The position numbers were made by a program, and so were the translations under genes. This document shows positions 12,904 to 24,248 of a DNA stretch of 64,000 nt, in pieces; the first letter of the stretch is position 1; each line of letters opens with the position of its first letter. Source of the DNA: Hericium rajendrae (Eukaryota; Basidiomycota; Agaricomycetes; Russulales; Hericiaceae); NCBI GenBank assembly GCA_033439255.1, contig CM065886.1, positions 992,001 through 1,056,000 on the forward strand, in the 5' to 3' direction. A model generated the notes under the pieces. It was given only the letters and a program-made list of their open reading frames with translations. It was not told the origin of the DNA and did not search any database.

Positions 12904-15900
12904 ATGCCAACAACAGATCCTACTTTGCTAGCTGACAAAGCTGCACGTCGTAATGAGAAGAGACGAATGCAGCCTGATGAGCTCATTCAATTATATGGAT
13001 ATCAAGGATCTGCTCCTATCCCTGCTATGTCCTCTCAACCAGACCCTTCTCCTGATCCATCTCTAACACCACTGCCTCGATTTCCTATTGTACCTAGAGC
13101 AGGTCCATCGCAGACTGGAGGTGCTGGTCCTTCACGAATCCCTATGACCCCACCACATTATCGTCAGAGAGTTACACAAATAATTGGACCAACTCATAGT
13201 ACGTAATTGTATTACATTCTATCTATATTGAAGATGATCATGCTATGAAATTAGATTACAGAGAGGCTGAAAATCATTTGGCTGGTAATCCAATTACTCC
13301 TTCATCGCCAAATGAAAATGATGGTGAGTAAAATAAATTTGAGCTATGATGATATTTACTTTTTAAAATAGAGTCCAATACATCTGCTCCTGGAAGCAGA
13401 CGTCTTCATTCTCAGAGAACACCTGGTACGCCAGCAACTCGTGAAGCATCTGAAAAACGAGTTCGCAGATATCATGGTCTTTTTTCATCTCCTGAGGATG
13501 CTCTGAATCGTTCTAATCTTGGCGACATTGATGATGCTCTGGATGCTTCTGATCTTGGCAACTTGGATGCTATGATGATTGATGATGATGATGATGATGA
13601 TAATGATGACTATGATGATATTGCACCAATGAGACTTTTTGATGATGCAAATGCAGCTGGTGCTCAGACACAGAATTTAAATGCTGCTGGTGCTCAGATA
13701 CAGAGTTTAAATGCTGCTGGTGCTCAAACACAGAATCTCAATGCTGCTAGAGATATCACAGATGATGTTTTTATTACTGGGGGTCAGCCACAGTTAAATG
13801 ATGCTCAGGAAATGCAGAACAATAATGCTGCTATGCAAGGACCTTCTCATATCACTGTATCATCTGGTCATAATAATGAGCTTCACAATCATAGTCCTGC
13901 ACGTCGTGTAGGTGGTGCTCGAACATCTCCACCTGCTCATCATAGAATTCGAGGCACACATGCTCGTCAGCCACATCCTGCAGATCCTCAGAGACTATGG
14001 TGCACAAAGTCTGGCCATTGGGTTCATATATCTATATTTGGACAAATGAGACAATGTGAGAGATGTCATGAAAGAGAGCGTTTAGCTCGAGCTCATCGAA
14101 ATCAGAGAACTCTCAATGCACAAGCAGAAATTCAGCTTAATCAGCAGATTGATCCACCTGCTGCACCTGAGGCTTCTGTTATACATGATAATTCTAACAA
14201 TGCTGCTCAGCTTGATGCAAATAATCCTTCTTCAGATCTGGCTATATCTGCTGAAGATCGAGCCTTGCTACAAAAGTGCCGTGAAAAATTAATGAAGATT
14301 GAAATGGAAACATGTCTTCACTGTCATGAAAGATGGTTTGATCTTATTGTTCAAAATGGTCACTGTGCTAAATGTCGTGCAAAAAATAATTCTACCAAAT
14401 ATCAGAATAGCAACAAGATGTATCCAGGACCAGGTGCACCAGATCATTTGCCTGAATTGACACAAATGGAGGAAATGCTTATTTCTCCTGTACATTCAAT
14501 GATTCAATTATGGCAAGTACGTGGAGGACAAACCAAATATCGAGGTCATACTTGCAACTTTCCACATGATAATGCAATGTTTCATAACAGATTGCCATTA
14601 TTGCCTGCTGAATGTGATATTATTATTATGCGAAGAACTGGCACTAATGCTGACTCTGAGCAAATATTTCAGGACTTTCGAGTCCGTAGACATTCAGTTC
14701 AACAATGGCTTGAGTATTTGAAAGACAATCATCCAACATTTAGAAATAATCGCATAACCATTGATTATAATCGTCTTAATCAATTACCAGAAAATGCTTT
14801 GGTGCATGAGCAATGTCGAAATGTGCAGCAGCAGGAGATGAATGATGCTTTACAAGAACAAGGACCACCTGAGGAAAATGCAGAAGCTGATGTCAATGTT
14901 GATGATAATGAACCACTATTCTCTAGAGGTTTTGTACCAAATACATCTGAACGATCAACAGTCATTCAACAGTTGCATGCTGCTGTAACAAATAGTAATG
15001 ATCCAATCATTCTGACTATGCCTCATATACGTGGTACACCAATTAATGAGCATGGTGATGAAAAGATTGCTATCAATGCATTTCCTACTCTATTTCCTAC
15101 AGGAAAGGGAGATTTTAAAGAGCATAGAGATATTAAAGTTGACATGGATGATTGGGCTGCACATTTAATTCGACTTGAAGGAGGTCGATTTGCTCAACAT
15201 CCAAGATTTCGATATTGGGCACTAAATACAATCATGAGACATAAAGCTAAGAGTTCAGCTCGATGGTATCTAAGAAATCATCAAAATGATGCTCAACTAT
15301 CAGTTGAAGATATAAGAGAACTCATAAATGAGAATCAGGCTCAAAATTTAGCTCAACATGTTTCACATGCTGGAGAAACACTGCCTGGATCTAGACCATA
15401 CTGGCAAAAAGGTCGACGTGATCTTATTGCTCAAATAAGAGCACCATCATGTAAATCACCCTCAGTATTCTTTACAGCATCAGCTGCTGATATTCAATGG
15501 CCTGATTTACATTCTCACATGCCTAATCATATACCAGATGTTGAAGATGCAACATCATATAGACGTCGAATGGCAGATTTAAATAACAACCCTGCTATAG
15601 CAGGATTTTACTTTCAAAAAAGATGGGAGATCTTTTTTCATGAGTTTCTACAGCCCAAATTTAAAATTGTAGATTATTGGTGGCAATATGAGTGGCAGCA
15701 TCGAGAAAGTAGCCATGTTCATGGATTTTTATGGATACCTGATGCACCATCAATTGATACTATGGATCCAAAGAATCCTGATCATTTAAAACAATTTATT
15801 GACTACTGGGATCAACATGTATCGTCATGGCATCCAGATCCTAATTGTCCACCTGCTGCTATTCATCCATGTGCACAAGAGTTTGCAACTTTACAAGATA

Positions 15901-16209
15901 CTAAAAAAGAATTGGCTGAAATGTTAAATCGTGTTCAAAGACATACAAGATGGACACCAGGATATTGTGAACGTCAAAAAAAAGGCACTGGTGAAAAATT
16001 CTGCAGATTTGGATATCCAAAAACATGTAGAGATGAGAGCATTTATGCAAAAGAAGATGGAGATAAATTTGTTGAATTTCACACACGTAGAAATGATGAT
16101 TTGTTAAATCCATATAATGCTGCATTTATACTAGGATGGAGAGCAAATATTGACTTTCGTCCTGTTATTAATAAAGAGGCTGTAATTGCTTATGTTGCAA
16201 AGTATGCAA
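12904..16209 (+). pseudogene. Helitron Rep-helicase, N-terminal (Rep) part, interrupted
   Basis: Replication initiator part of the Helitron protein, which nicks and joins single DNA strands. Exon 1 starts at ATG 12904 (MPTTDPTLLADKAARR) and ends 13198; exon 2 is 13255-13323; exon 3 starts 13372. Seen in order: an Asp-rich run, three 10-residue repeats (AAGAQTQNLN), zinc-ribbon-like Cys pairs (CERCHER; CLHCHERW with CAKCRAK), the Helitron N-terminal domain with PTLFPTGKGDF, the HUH metal motif as SHVHGFLW (near 15712), and the tyrosine motif YVAKYA at the break. The frame is cut after base 16209 by the inverted-repeat insert, which adds about 12 foreign codons and a stop (TAA at 16246-16248). 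Otherwise intact. Codon use strongly favours A/T third bases. Confidence 0.9.
13651..13740 (+). repeat. 30-bp tandem repeat x3 inside Rep
   Basis: Three adjacent 30-bp units (13651-13680, 13681-13710, 13711-13740), each coding for AAGAQ(T/I)Q(N/S)LN, with a partial fourth. In-frame expansion in a disordered N-terminal region. Confidence 0.85.
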
Positions 16210-16222
16210 CATCTGAAAAATT
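16210..16222. repeat. Left 13-bp inverted repeat of the insert
   Basis: CATCTGAAAAATT, exact inverse of 19060-19072, preceded by AA. Confidence 0.75.
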
Positions 16223-16843
16223 AGAAATTTATATAGCTCAGTACTAAAGTATGTGTCCTAGCATAGTGCTATGGGGTCTATATAGCCACCCTTGCATCTA
16301 TGCAGAGCTATGGACACTATGACAGCCTTCATGGCAGCAGGCAGAAGATATATAGACCTATGTACCTGTAAGCCATTACTATCAGAGCTATGTACCATCA
16401 TAGCCTTCCTATGGACTCTATCAGCCCTATATCAGATATGGTAGACTCCATAATCAGAAGTCAAAATTTTTAATTTTATCAGATGAGAGACTTCTAACTT
16501 TAAAATTTTTTCATTGATATAAGGAACACAGCTACAAAACTACTTTGTAATTATAAACATCACTCGGGCAGCATTGCGCAGCCCACTGACGTCGTGCGCA
16601 TGGCATCAGCACCCTATGGGTGACAGCGGACTCGCACGCGGGCTGCTGCCCGGGGGACTGCCGAGGTCCGTGCGCCTGGCATTATGTCGCGCGGGGGTAT
16701 TGATGACGTGCGCGAGGGGCGCGGAGTGCGGAGCTGCGGCGCGGAGTGCGGCGCAGACGGGGCGGATGGCGCGCGGAGTGCTGGACGCAGCGCAGACGGA
16801 GAGATGGCGCACAGGGCGAGATGACGGCCCCGATGGTGCGGAA

Positions 16844-17000
16844 GCGATGCGGACGGCGGCGAGGCGATGCGGACGGCGGCGAGGTGACGCGGACGGCGCG
16901 AAGGCGACGCAGAGGGCGGCGAGGTGACGCGGACGACGCGAAGGCGACGCAGAGGGCGGCGAGGTGACGCGGACGGCGCGAAGATGGCGCGGATGGCGCG
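16844..17000. repeat. GC-rich minisatellite, 40-bp period
   Basis: Units starting GAGGTGACGCGG at 16881, 16921 and 16961 repeat every 40 bases; shorter GCGGACGGCG-type repeats run from about 16730 to 17130. The composition makes long frames in several readings at once (up to 394 codons), which are artefacts. Confidence 0.8.
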
Positions 17001-17738
17001 CAGGCGACGCGGACGGCGACGATGCGGCGCAGAGAGTGCAGGCATGGCGCGGAGGCCGCAGACACGGCGCGGAGGTCGCAGGCTCGGCACGGAGGGCGGA
17101 GGTAGACCGCTGAGGGCGTCGACACGGCGCTGAGGGCCTGTGCTCGATACTGAGGTGGCGGACGGGGCACAGAGGGCGGCGCGCCGTGCGGAGGGCACAA
17201 ACGGCGTGGAGGCCTGCTCGCGCCGTCGCACTCGTGCCTGCGCTGTCACGACCACACACGGTCGACCGCGCGCAGTCTGGGGCATGCAGGCAACGCGGTC
17301 GGGGGGGAGTGGGCGGTTGGGCACAGGCCCGCACAGCCGGGGCCAAACGCGGGCCCATGCACACGCTATCGCACGCGTGCGCGCTCGTGCACTTGCTGTT
17401 GAGGTCGTGTGCGCGCAGTCGGGGGTGCGGGAAGCGGGCGCAGGGGCGCAGTACGAGACATCGAGTCTCGTTGCCACGGCAACGAGACCCGATAGTCGTG
17501 CTTGTGTTGTAGTCGTGGCCGTATGAGGATGTTGAGGTGGGCGGGGCATGCACGGCCTGGAGGGCAGGCGCAGGCACGCGCGAGGGCACGCGCGGGCTGA
17601 TGAAGCCGTACGCGGGGCGTCGGACCACGCGCAGAGGATGTCGCGTGTGCGACGTGGCAGCGATGTTGACGCGGCGAGGACGCGAGAGGACGGCGAAGGG
17701 GAGGGAGAGGGCGACGGGATGGCAGAGGTACGAAAGGA

Positions 17739-17773
17739 CGAGAGTATCGCTCGGATAACGAGCGATACTCTCG
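17739..17773. repeat. Perfect 15-bp-stem hairpin
   Basis: CGAGAGTATCGCTCG, loop GATAA, then the exact inverse CGAGCGATACTCTCG. It marks the edge between the GC-rich core and AT-richer DNA inside the insert. Could be a palindromic end of a captured element or a folding RNA; it is not followed by CTRR, so it is not an ordinary Helitron end. Confidence 0.8.
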
Positions 17774-18210
17774 GAATTAGTACGATACAAACGAATATAG
17801 GCTTTTTTTACTTACCTTGAGCCAATTTCGAGCCCCGCCGAGTCTCCACCAAGTCGTACAGCCCTTTGAGTAGAGGAGAATTGAGGAGAGCGAGGAGAGA
17901 CGAAGGGGAGGATGAGGAAGCGTGAGGATAAGTCAACGCGTCTTCGGTCCTTTAGCCACCGAACGCGCGATGCAAAGTTGTCCGAGCCTCCCTAAATCAA
18001 ATAAAATTGTGATAATTTGAAGAAAAAGACTGCTGCTACGGACTGTATGGTACATCAAACTGAATAAAAATACTAGGTATGTAGGGTAGGGTACATTCCT
18101 GGGCAGCAAGCTCGACTTAGCAAAATCTACCGGTCCAGTCCCTGACTAGTCCCTGACGCGACGCTCGGCAGTGCCCGGCAGCTATCATTCTCGGCTTCGC
18201 CCGAGATTTG

Positions 18211-18420
18211 TATATAAGGCTCGCGCGACGCGCGGTGTCTCTTGCTCCCTAACCCCCACCATCTCTCGCCACGTCGGCGTCGGCGTTGTCGTCGTCGTTG
18301 CTTGCTCACCATTGGTCCTCCTTTGTTCGTCGTTGTTCTTTCTTTACTCGTCGTTGTTCTTTCTTTACTCGTCGTTGTTCTTTCTTTCCTCGTTGTTCCT
18401 TTGCTCAATTATTATTAAGG
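18211..18420 (+). promoter_or_regulatory. Promoter-like stretch in the insert
   Basis: A TATA box (TATATAAGG, 18211-18219) is followed by a pyrimidine-rich leader with three 21-bp direct repeats (18327-18389, units starting TCGTCGTTGTTC) and a splice-donor-like AAGGTATGTT at 18418. It looks like a promoter, leader exon and start of an intron, with no coding sequence behind it. Possibly captured host DNA. Confidence 0.4.
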
Positions 18421-19059
18421 TATGTTGTCTTTATAATGTTCTATGTTCTTCACTAATGTTTTCTCTAGTTATGTTTTTATTATCTTTTCAAGTTAAGGTT
18501 GGGCTGATTTGTTATTGTCTTTGTCTTTATCTTTGCGTCTTTGTTATCTATAATATTTGATTAGTATATTTTCGCTTTTTAGGTTAATTAGATAGGTATA
18601 TAGTAATCTTTTATTATTATTAGATTATATTAGATTAATAGATGTTGTAATATATTAGACTGATTAATGTGATGTGAAATTTGAATAATCACTTTGAAGA
18701 TAATGTTTTGATATAATCTTTCAGTATTAGTGATGAATATAAAATCTGCTTTATAGCTAGATCAAAATTTGAATAGTTCTGATAGATTTTATTACTTTGA
18801 TAGATGTACTAAGTTTACATATTGAGTATAGTATAAGTAGGTAGTATAGCTCTGATAGATTTAATAGCTAGGTATTCTATAAGAGCTTCATATTTAGCTA
18901 TGATAGCTATGATAGCAGATCATAGCACCCTCTTCAGCTCTATAGCATCTCATAGCACTTCATAGCTCTCCCTTTGGGCTATGAGAGCTATGTAGTAAAG
19001 GGAGGTGCTATGGACCTATGACTTCTATATAAGATATGTAGAACTATGTAGGACCTGCA

Positions 19060-19072
19060 AATTTTTCAGATG
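19060..19072. repeat. Right 13-bp inverted repeat of the insert
   Basis: AATTTTTCAGATG, exact inverse of 16210-16222, followed by AA. Confidence 0.75.
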
Positions 19073-21591
19073 AAGTAAAGCAGAAACTTCATCAGCTTCA
19101 TATCATGATGTTTTACAATCAGCTATCAATCATCTAAAGGATAGTGATCCAAGTGGAATTGCTTATCAAAAAATGCTATCAACATTTGTATCTGAGCGAG
19201 ATATATCTAGTCAAGAGACATGTCATATTTTACTAGCTAAAAGTCTAATTTGTAGCTCTCGTCAATATCGCTCATTATGTGTTGTGCCTAATCAAACTGT
19301 TGAAGTTATTGATTTTGAAAGAAATACAACAGAAAAATTAGATCTTATGACTCATTATAAAAAGTGGGGTAAAGGTGTTATAGAAAATGTAACATTGTTA
19401 GATTTTGCACAATACTGGAATACAAAAGGGCAAAGATATAGTAAAAGAGGATCACGAGGTGCCTTACCTTTTATTGTAGATGTATGGCCTCGATTTAAAC
19501 CTGATCAGGACAATGCTGATATGTATGAGAAATACTGCTATGCACGACTCATTTTAAATCATCCATTTACTGGAGATCCTGAAATTACATTGAAGGGAAA
19601 TTTTCCTGATTGGAGTACAGCTTATCAGAGCTTATGTGTTGATCATAATCATATACATGATGATACTCTTCCAGCTGCTGAAGAAAATGAAGAAATTGAA
19701 GAGGATGATGATGATGAAACTGTTGTTAATGAAGAAGAAGATGCAGATAATGTGATTGCTGATTGGATGCGTGAAGCTGCTCGACGTCCAAATCAACAGG
19801 TTGAAGCTGAGCTTGATCATTTGGGTTCACGTGATATAGATCTTGCATATGATTGGATTGAGAACTCTCCTCCAAATCAGGATTTAATTAAAAACAGTGT
19901 AGAATGGCTAGCTGCACAAACTAAAGAATCTCCAAATGATGATATGCAAGAACTACCAGAAGTTGACTGGCATAATCTTAAGGGTGAACAACGTGCTATA
20001 TTTCTTAAAGTCATGGCCTACTTTAAAAAACTTAAAACATTAAATGAGGATGATCCAAAGCCAGAACCTTTTTTAATCAATGTTGATGGAACAGCAGGTA
20101 CAGGAAAGTCTTTTCTAATCTGGGCAATTTCAACTACTATGAGAGAATTGTACCATGATGAGATTCAGGACAATAGAGATCCTGTTGTACGTCTAGCACC
20201 AACTGGTGTATCAGCATTTGGTATTCGAGGATGGACTCTAAACTTTGGAGCTTCAATTCCTGCACGAGATGGATCATCATTTGAGCAATTAGGTCAGGCA
20301 GCTTTAGCCAGACATCAAACTAGATGGAAACATACAAAATTACTTATCATAGATGAAAAATCTATGGTTGGAACTTTTATGTTTGGCAAATTAGACAGAA
20401 GATTACGTCAGGCATTTCCAGCTCAATGCCATCATATAATGGGTGGTCTTCCCACTTTGTTGTTTGGAGATTTTGCTCAGCTTCCTCCTGTTGGTGATAG
20501 TACATTGTTCTCAAAAAATCAGGCAAATGTTGGACGCTTAGCATTAAGTACAGAAGGTCGAAGAGCTTATAAATCATTTAATCAATCTGTTACATTGCAA
20601 ACAATCTTTAGACAAGCAGGAACAGATCCACAGCAGGTTGCCTTTAGAGATACCTTACTTCGATTGAGAACCTACACAAATACAGATGAGGACTACACTC
20701 TATTTTCATCACGATTCTGGGATATATTATCTGCAGAAGAAAGGTCATCATTTGATGATGTTATATATATACTGTCAAAAAAAGCAGCAGTACTTCATCT
20801 GAATAAAGTTCGTCTGTTAAATTTGGGAAAGCCAATCTTGCGATGTAAAGCAAAGCATAACTCAAGAGAGGCCAAACATGGAAGTGAAGATGATGCTGAA
20901 GGTCTTCCTACTGAGATACTATTAGCTGAAGGTGCTAAAGTTATGTTAACTAGAAATCTCTGGACATCAAAAGGTATGTTATTTTCTTGATCAACTTCAA
21001 TCAGAGACTAACTCTGTTATAGGATTGATCAATGGATCACAAGGTGTCATTGAGAAAATCTGGTTCTCTAGTGGATCTGATGTCCAGTCACATCTACCTG
21101 CAGTAGTATGGGTAAAATTTGATGGATATTCAGGTTTGCTTCATAGTTTTATTTATACATAAAATAACTGATATATATTCTAACAGGACCTGATCATAAC
21201 ATACCTGGGATTCATCCTAGATGTGTTCCTATTATTCCTGTAACATCAAAGTGGGAAAAAGGTGGTAGAACTCTTTCTAGAAGTCAGATGCCTCTCACAT
21301 TAGCATGGGCTATCACCATTCACAAAAGTCAAGGATTGACTTTGGATAAGGCAGTCATTGATCTTGGAGATAAGGATTTTTCTTCTGGTCTTTCATTTGT
21401 TGCCATCTCTCGTGTTCGAACTCTAAAAGGTTTAGCATTTAGGTCGAGATTTGATCATACTCGACTTCAAAAACCTCAAAGTTCAGCTACCTTAGATGCT
21501 CTTACTGAGGATACTTTACGCAGAAATAACCTTCCTTTAGACAATGACTGGTATGGTATTGACATGAATGAGTACTTAGAACAGTTTTATG

Positions 21592-21596
21592 ATTAT
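21592..21596. repeat. Target-site duplication, left copy (ATTAT)
   Basis: ATTAT directly before the 5' LTR and again directly after the 3' LTR (28697-28701). Five bases is the usual length for Ty3/gypsy elements. Confidence 0.92.
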
Positions 21597-22019
21597 TGTC
21601 ACGGATCGCTCCATTTCTCTCCGCCTTCTTCTCTGCCATCAAGGCATCGCGTCGGTCATGTGCTCCAGCAGCCCCATCACATGTTCACTTCCTCACATGA
21701 CCTGGGGCTATCCTTCACCCATGCCCTTGTTCCCCTTTGGGACATCCTATTGTTCTCCCTCCCATTGTTCTCCTTTTGGCCACCATTGTTCTCACTCTAT
21801 TGTTCGACCCGTTATGGTGTCCATTGTTCTTTTCCCATTGTCGTCCCAGTACTTATAGGCTCCCTGTCGCTCGCCTATTTCCCTAGATTGTCCATTTCGT
21901 CTGTACCGTACTGTACCTCCAATACAGGTCACTGCGCTGCTAGTCGCTCTCTGCTCTCTCGCTCCCATCATCGCTGGTGACTTGGGTGGTTCTCTGCTGT
22001 CTACGACCGAGTCTTGACA
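21597..22019 (+). repeat. 5' LTR
   Basis: 423 bp, TG...CA ends. Contains five ATTGTTC motifs in 81 bases (21749, 21764, 21785, 21799, 21823) upstream of a TATA-like ACTTATAGG near 21850, which looks like the U3 promoter. Confidence 0.95.
21749..21829 (+). promoter_or_regulatory. ATTGTTC cluster in the LTR U3
   Basis: Five exact ATTGTTC copies at spacings of 15, 21, 14 and 24 bases, repeated in the 3' LTR at 28426-28506. The reverse reading GAACAAT contains the HMG/SOX-box core AACAAT. Likely activator sites of the element, inferred from density and position before the TATA-like box. Confidence 0.45.
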
Positions 22020-22562
22020 CCTGGACAATCTCTCATACACCCGCCTCACCTCTCTACTATCGCCCATCATACCTTTCTTCTTTGAACCCTTCACCGCTGA
22101 CATCTTCACCGAATCTCGACACCCATTCCATCAACCTCATCTCCCCTTCCCCATCGCCAACACTATCGAGGGCAGTGCACTCATCCCCCTCCTCCGCTAT
22201 TGTGCTGTGAAGCGTTGGGAAGCCGAAGGAGTTTGGTTTCGATTGAGGTCGTGGAAACCACGTGCAGGTGCTATCTCCATTGCCTTATACGTTCGAATTC
22301 GAGTTTCCTTTGACGTCGACTTGCAAGAATTCACGTTCGGTGCCTCGGACATCGCTTACCACTGTCGCCAACCCAACCAAGGATCCCCTGCAAGCATCCT
22401 GCCATCGACCTCGTTCCCCTTTTGCACACTAGGTCTCTTCACCCCTGAACCCTCGCCTGAGCCTGTGTGGGCCAGAGAACGCCTCGGCCACTGATTCCTC
22501 AGAACCCCATACTCGGATCCCCTGTACCCTCGTGCTCTTGGTCGTCGCCCAGTTGCGGCTGA
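22020..22562. other. Gypsy leader between 5' LTR and gag
   Basis: No clear tRNA-complementary primer site was recognised in the first bases after the LTR (CCTGGACAATC); a self-primed mechanism as in Tf1-type elements is possible. Frames here are short and closed by stops. Confidence 0.4.
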
Positions 22563-24248
22563 CTTCCTCTAGACCTCACCATTGATCCCACCGACCCCCG
22601 TTTCCAGACCACTGAACCATACCCACTTGGCATCTTTGCCTCGCTCGACGAATACTTCATCTACACCCTTTCTGGCATCGTTCGAGTAGACTTCGACACT
22701 CCAGACGAGGACGACGACGGTCCTGCACAGTGGTACTTCGCTGATCGTGACGACCAGGAGGACCTCGAGCTTAACGACTTTGACGTCGCAGCTACAGAAC
22801 ACCGCCGTCAACACCCCGCTACCCCACCGCTTCCCACCGTTGCCCTTTCTAGCATAGATTCTCCCCCTGCTCGCACCACACCACTTGTTGTTCCCCCAGG
22901 TATTACCTTCAACCCGGTAACCAACAACTACTACGCATACCGCTCCGACACCAATCGGCTTGTAGTTGGTTGGCGACCCAGCCTCGTAGACGAAAGTGAC
23001 CTGTGGTTTTGGCAGGCCAGTACCCTCTTCTTAACTGCTGCAGAACTTGCACTCTCTCAGGCAGTTATAGAGAATCTCGCTCAGCAACAAGCTACCCGCC
23101 TCGATACCCTTCGGGCCCCACTACCACCACCTGTTTCAACGCCTACCCCAGTACCAGTCCCCTCACCTGCTCCACCCATTGCCGCTGTTGCATCGACACC
23201 CACCGTCAACGTCAAACCAATCATCGCCCCAGCTCCCCCTGTTCCGCCGCCCGACGACATGTCCAACCCCGAGATCGGCGTCAAACCTGCTCCCTTTGAG
23301 GGAGATCGTTCCAAGTCCAAGGAATTCCAGCTGCGTATTTGCTTATTCCTTCGTGCCAACTCTGTCAGGTATAAAGAGGATACCGCCCAGATCTCCCTCT
23401 TCCTCGACCTCTGCCAGGGCCCTATTGCCGGCCAGTGGGCCACCCAGCGTGTCGAGGAGATCCTTGAGGATGACGATCTTGTGGCTGCAGCCACATCTCC
23501 AGCCCATGTCCCTCGCTATGCCAACCTCGCTGCCCTTCGAACTCGCTTCAATTTGGACTTCTCCCCCCTTGACGACTCCAAGGACGCCTCCCATGCCATC
23601 CAGACCCTCCAGATGGGCACGCGCCCGGTAGTCGACTACATCACCGAGTTCGAGTCCTTCGCTCCTCGCACCGGCTACAACGATGTGGCCCTGATCGATT
23701 GGTTCCTGCATGGCCTCAACAGCGCCTTGCGAGATGATTGCCAGCGCAGCTACCCCACGCCCACCACCCTGGTTGAGTGGAAGGCAAGGGCCCGGGACAG
23801 GAATGCTGCCTACCTCATGCGCACCCGGTTCCAGAGTCCCCGCCCTACAACTGGGCGTGCCCCGGTGAGCACTCGCTCCCCTCAGTCCACATCTACTGGC
23901 CGATCCCGCACAGTTGCTGCTACAGGTGCCCCACTGCCCAAACTCTCGGAGCCTGACCGTGAGCGTCTCAGGCGTGAGGATGGTTGCTTCCGCTGCCGCC
24001 AGAAGGGCCATGGCTTCCGCGACTGTCCCCTCAATGCCGACTCCAACCCCCGTGCCCCAATCCCTCGTGTCCGAGCACTAGAAACCGGCTCTGCCCCGGG
24101 AGTAGCTCCAGAAGATGCAGCCGCCGCCCTTGCTGTCCCCGCCATCAACAGGTCCATCGCCGACTTATCGTCGCAGTTGAAGGACTTGAGTGAGGAAGAA
24201 AGGGAAGAGGCAAAAGCTGCATTAAAGGATATGGTTGAGGGTTTTTAA
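22563..24248 (+). CDS. Gypsy gag polyprotein
   Basis: Capsid/nucleocapsid protein that packages element RNA. The frame is open from 22563, but the first ATG is at 23259, leaving 232 open codons before it that read like protein (for example LGIFASLDEYFIY, and an acidic stretch). The start may be non-AUG, or an upstream ATG may be joined by splicing. Downstream of 23259 come a gag-like helical domain (FQLRICLFLRANS, then WFLHGLNSALRD) and one CCHC zinc knuckle, CFRCRQKGHGFRDC, near 23990. Stop TAA at 24246-24248, directly after a slippery heptamer. Confidence 0.85.
   Translation, partial: LPLDLTIDPTDPRFQTTEPYPLGIFASLDEYFIYTLSGIVRVDFDTPDEDDDGPAQWYFADRDDQEDLELNDFDVAATEHRRQHPATPPLPTVALSSIDSPPARTTPLVVPPGITFNPVTNNYYAYRSDTNRLVVGWRPSLVDESDLWFWQASTLFLTAAELALSQAVIENLAQQQATRLDTLRAPLPPPVSTPTPVPVPSPAPPIAAVASTPTVNVKPIIAPAPPVPPPDDMSNPEIGVKPAPFEGDRSKSKEFQLRICLFLRANSVRYKEDTAQISLFLDLCQGPIAGQWATQRVEEILEDDDLVAAATSPAHVPRYANLAALRTRFNLDFSPLDDSKDASHAIQTLQMGTRPVVDYITEFESFAPRTGYNDVALIDWFLHGLNSALRDDCQRSYPTPTTLVEWKARARDRNAAYLMRTRFQSPRPTTGRAPVSTRSPQSTSTGRSRTVAATGAPLPKLSEPDRERLRREDGCFRCRQKGHGFRDCPLNADSNPRAPIPRVRALETGSAPGVAPEDAAAALAVPAINRSIADLSSQLKDLSEEEREEAKAALKDMVEGF
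24239..24245 (+). promoter_or_regulatory. Probable -1 ribosomal frameshift site (gag-pol)
   Basis: G GGT TTT in the gag frame fits the X XXY YYZ slippery pattern and abuts the gag stop TAA. The pol frame is exactly -1 and open from here (LKRPPVTSSVGGKK). About 18 bases on, CACG-TCGTC-CGTG can form a hairpin. Ty3/gypsy elements commonly make pol by frameshifting. Confidence 0.6.

Larger units (their letters stand above)
16210..19072. mobile_element. 2.86-kb non-autonomous element with 13-bp inverted repeats
   Basis: Begins CATCTGAAAAATT (16210-16222) and ends with its exact inverse AATTTTTCAGATG (19060-19072), flanked by AA on both sides (16208-16209 and 19073-19074). Taking out the element and one AA restores the Rep frame as KYASKAE, the form expected for Helitrons, so the ends are well fixed. 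Both arms (16.25-16.56 and 18.85-19.06 kb) are dense in GCTATG/CATAGC repeats, possible transposase-binding sites. The core holds a GC-rich minisatellite, a long perfect hairpin and a promoter-like stretch. No transposase frame is seen, so it would move only with help from elsewhere. Superfamily not determined: a 2-bp AA duplication is not a classic class. Confidence 0.75.

Noticed and set aside
16606-17790. 394-codon minus-strand frame rich in Ala/Pro/Ser/Arg
   Set aside because: It lies on a GC-rich minisatellite that opens several frames at once on both strands; the text is low complexity with no start context or domain.
16210-19072. Reading the 2.86-kb break in Rep as a long intron
   Set aside because: The edges are CATCTG and CAGATG with no GT/AG at the join, whereas inverted repeats and AA duplications fit a transposon.
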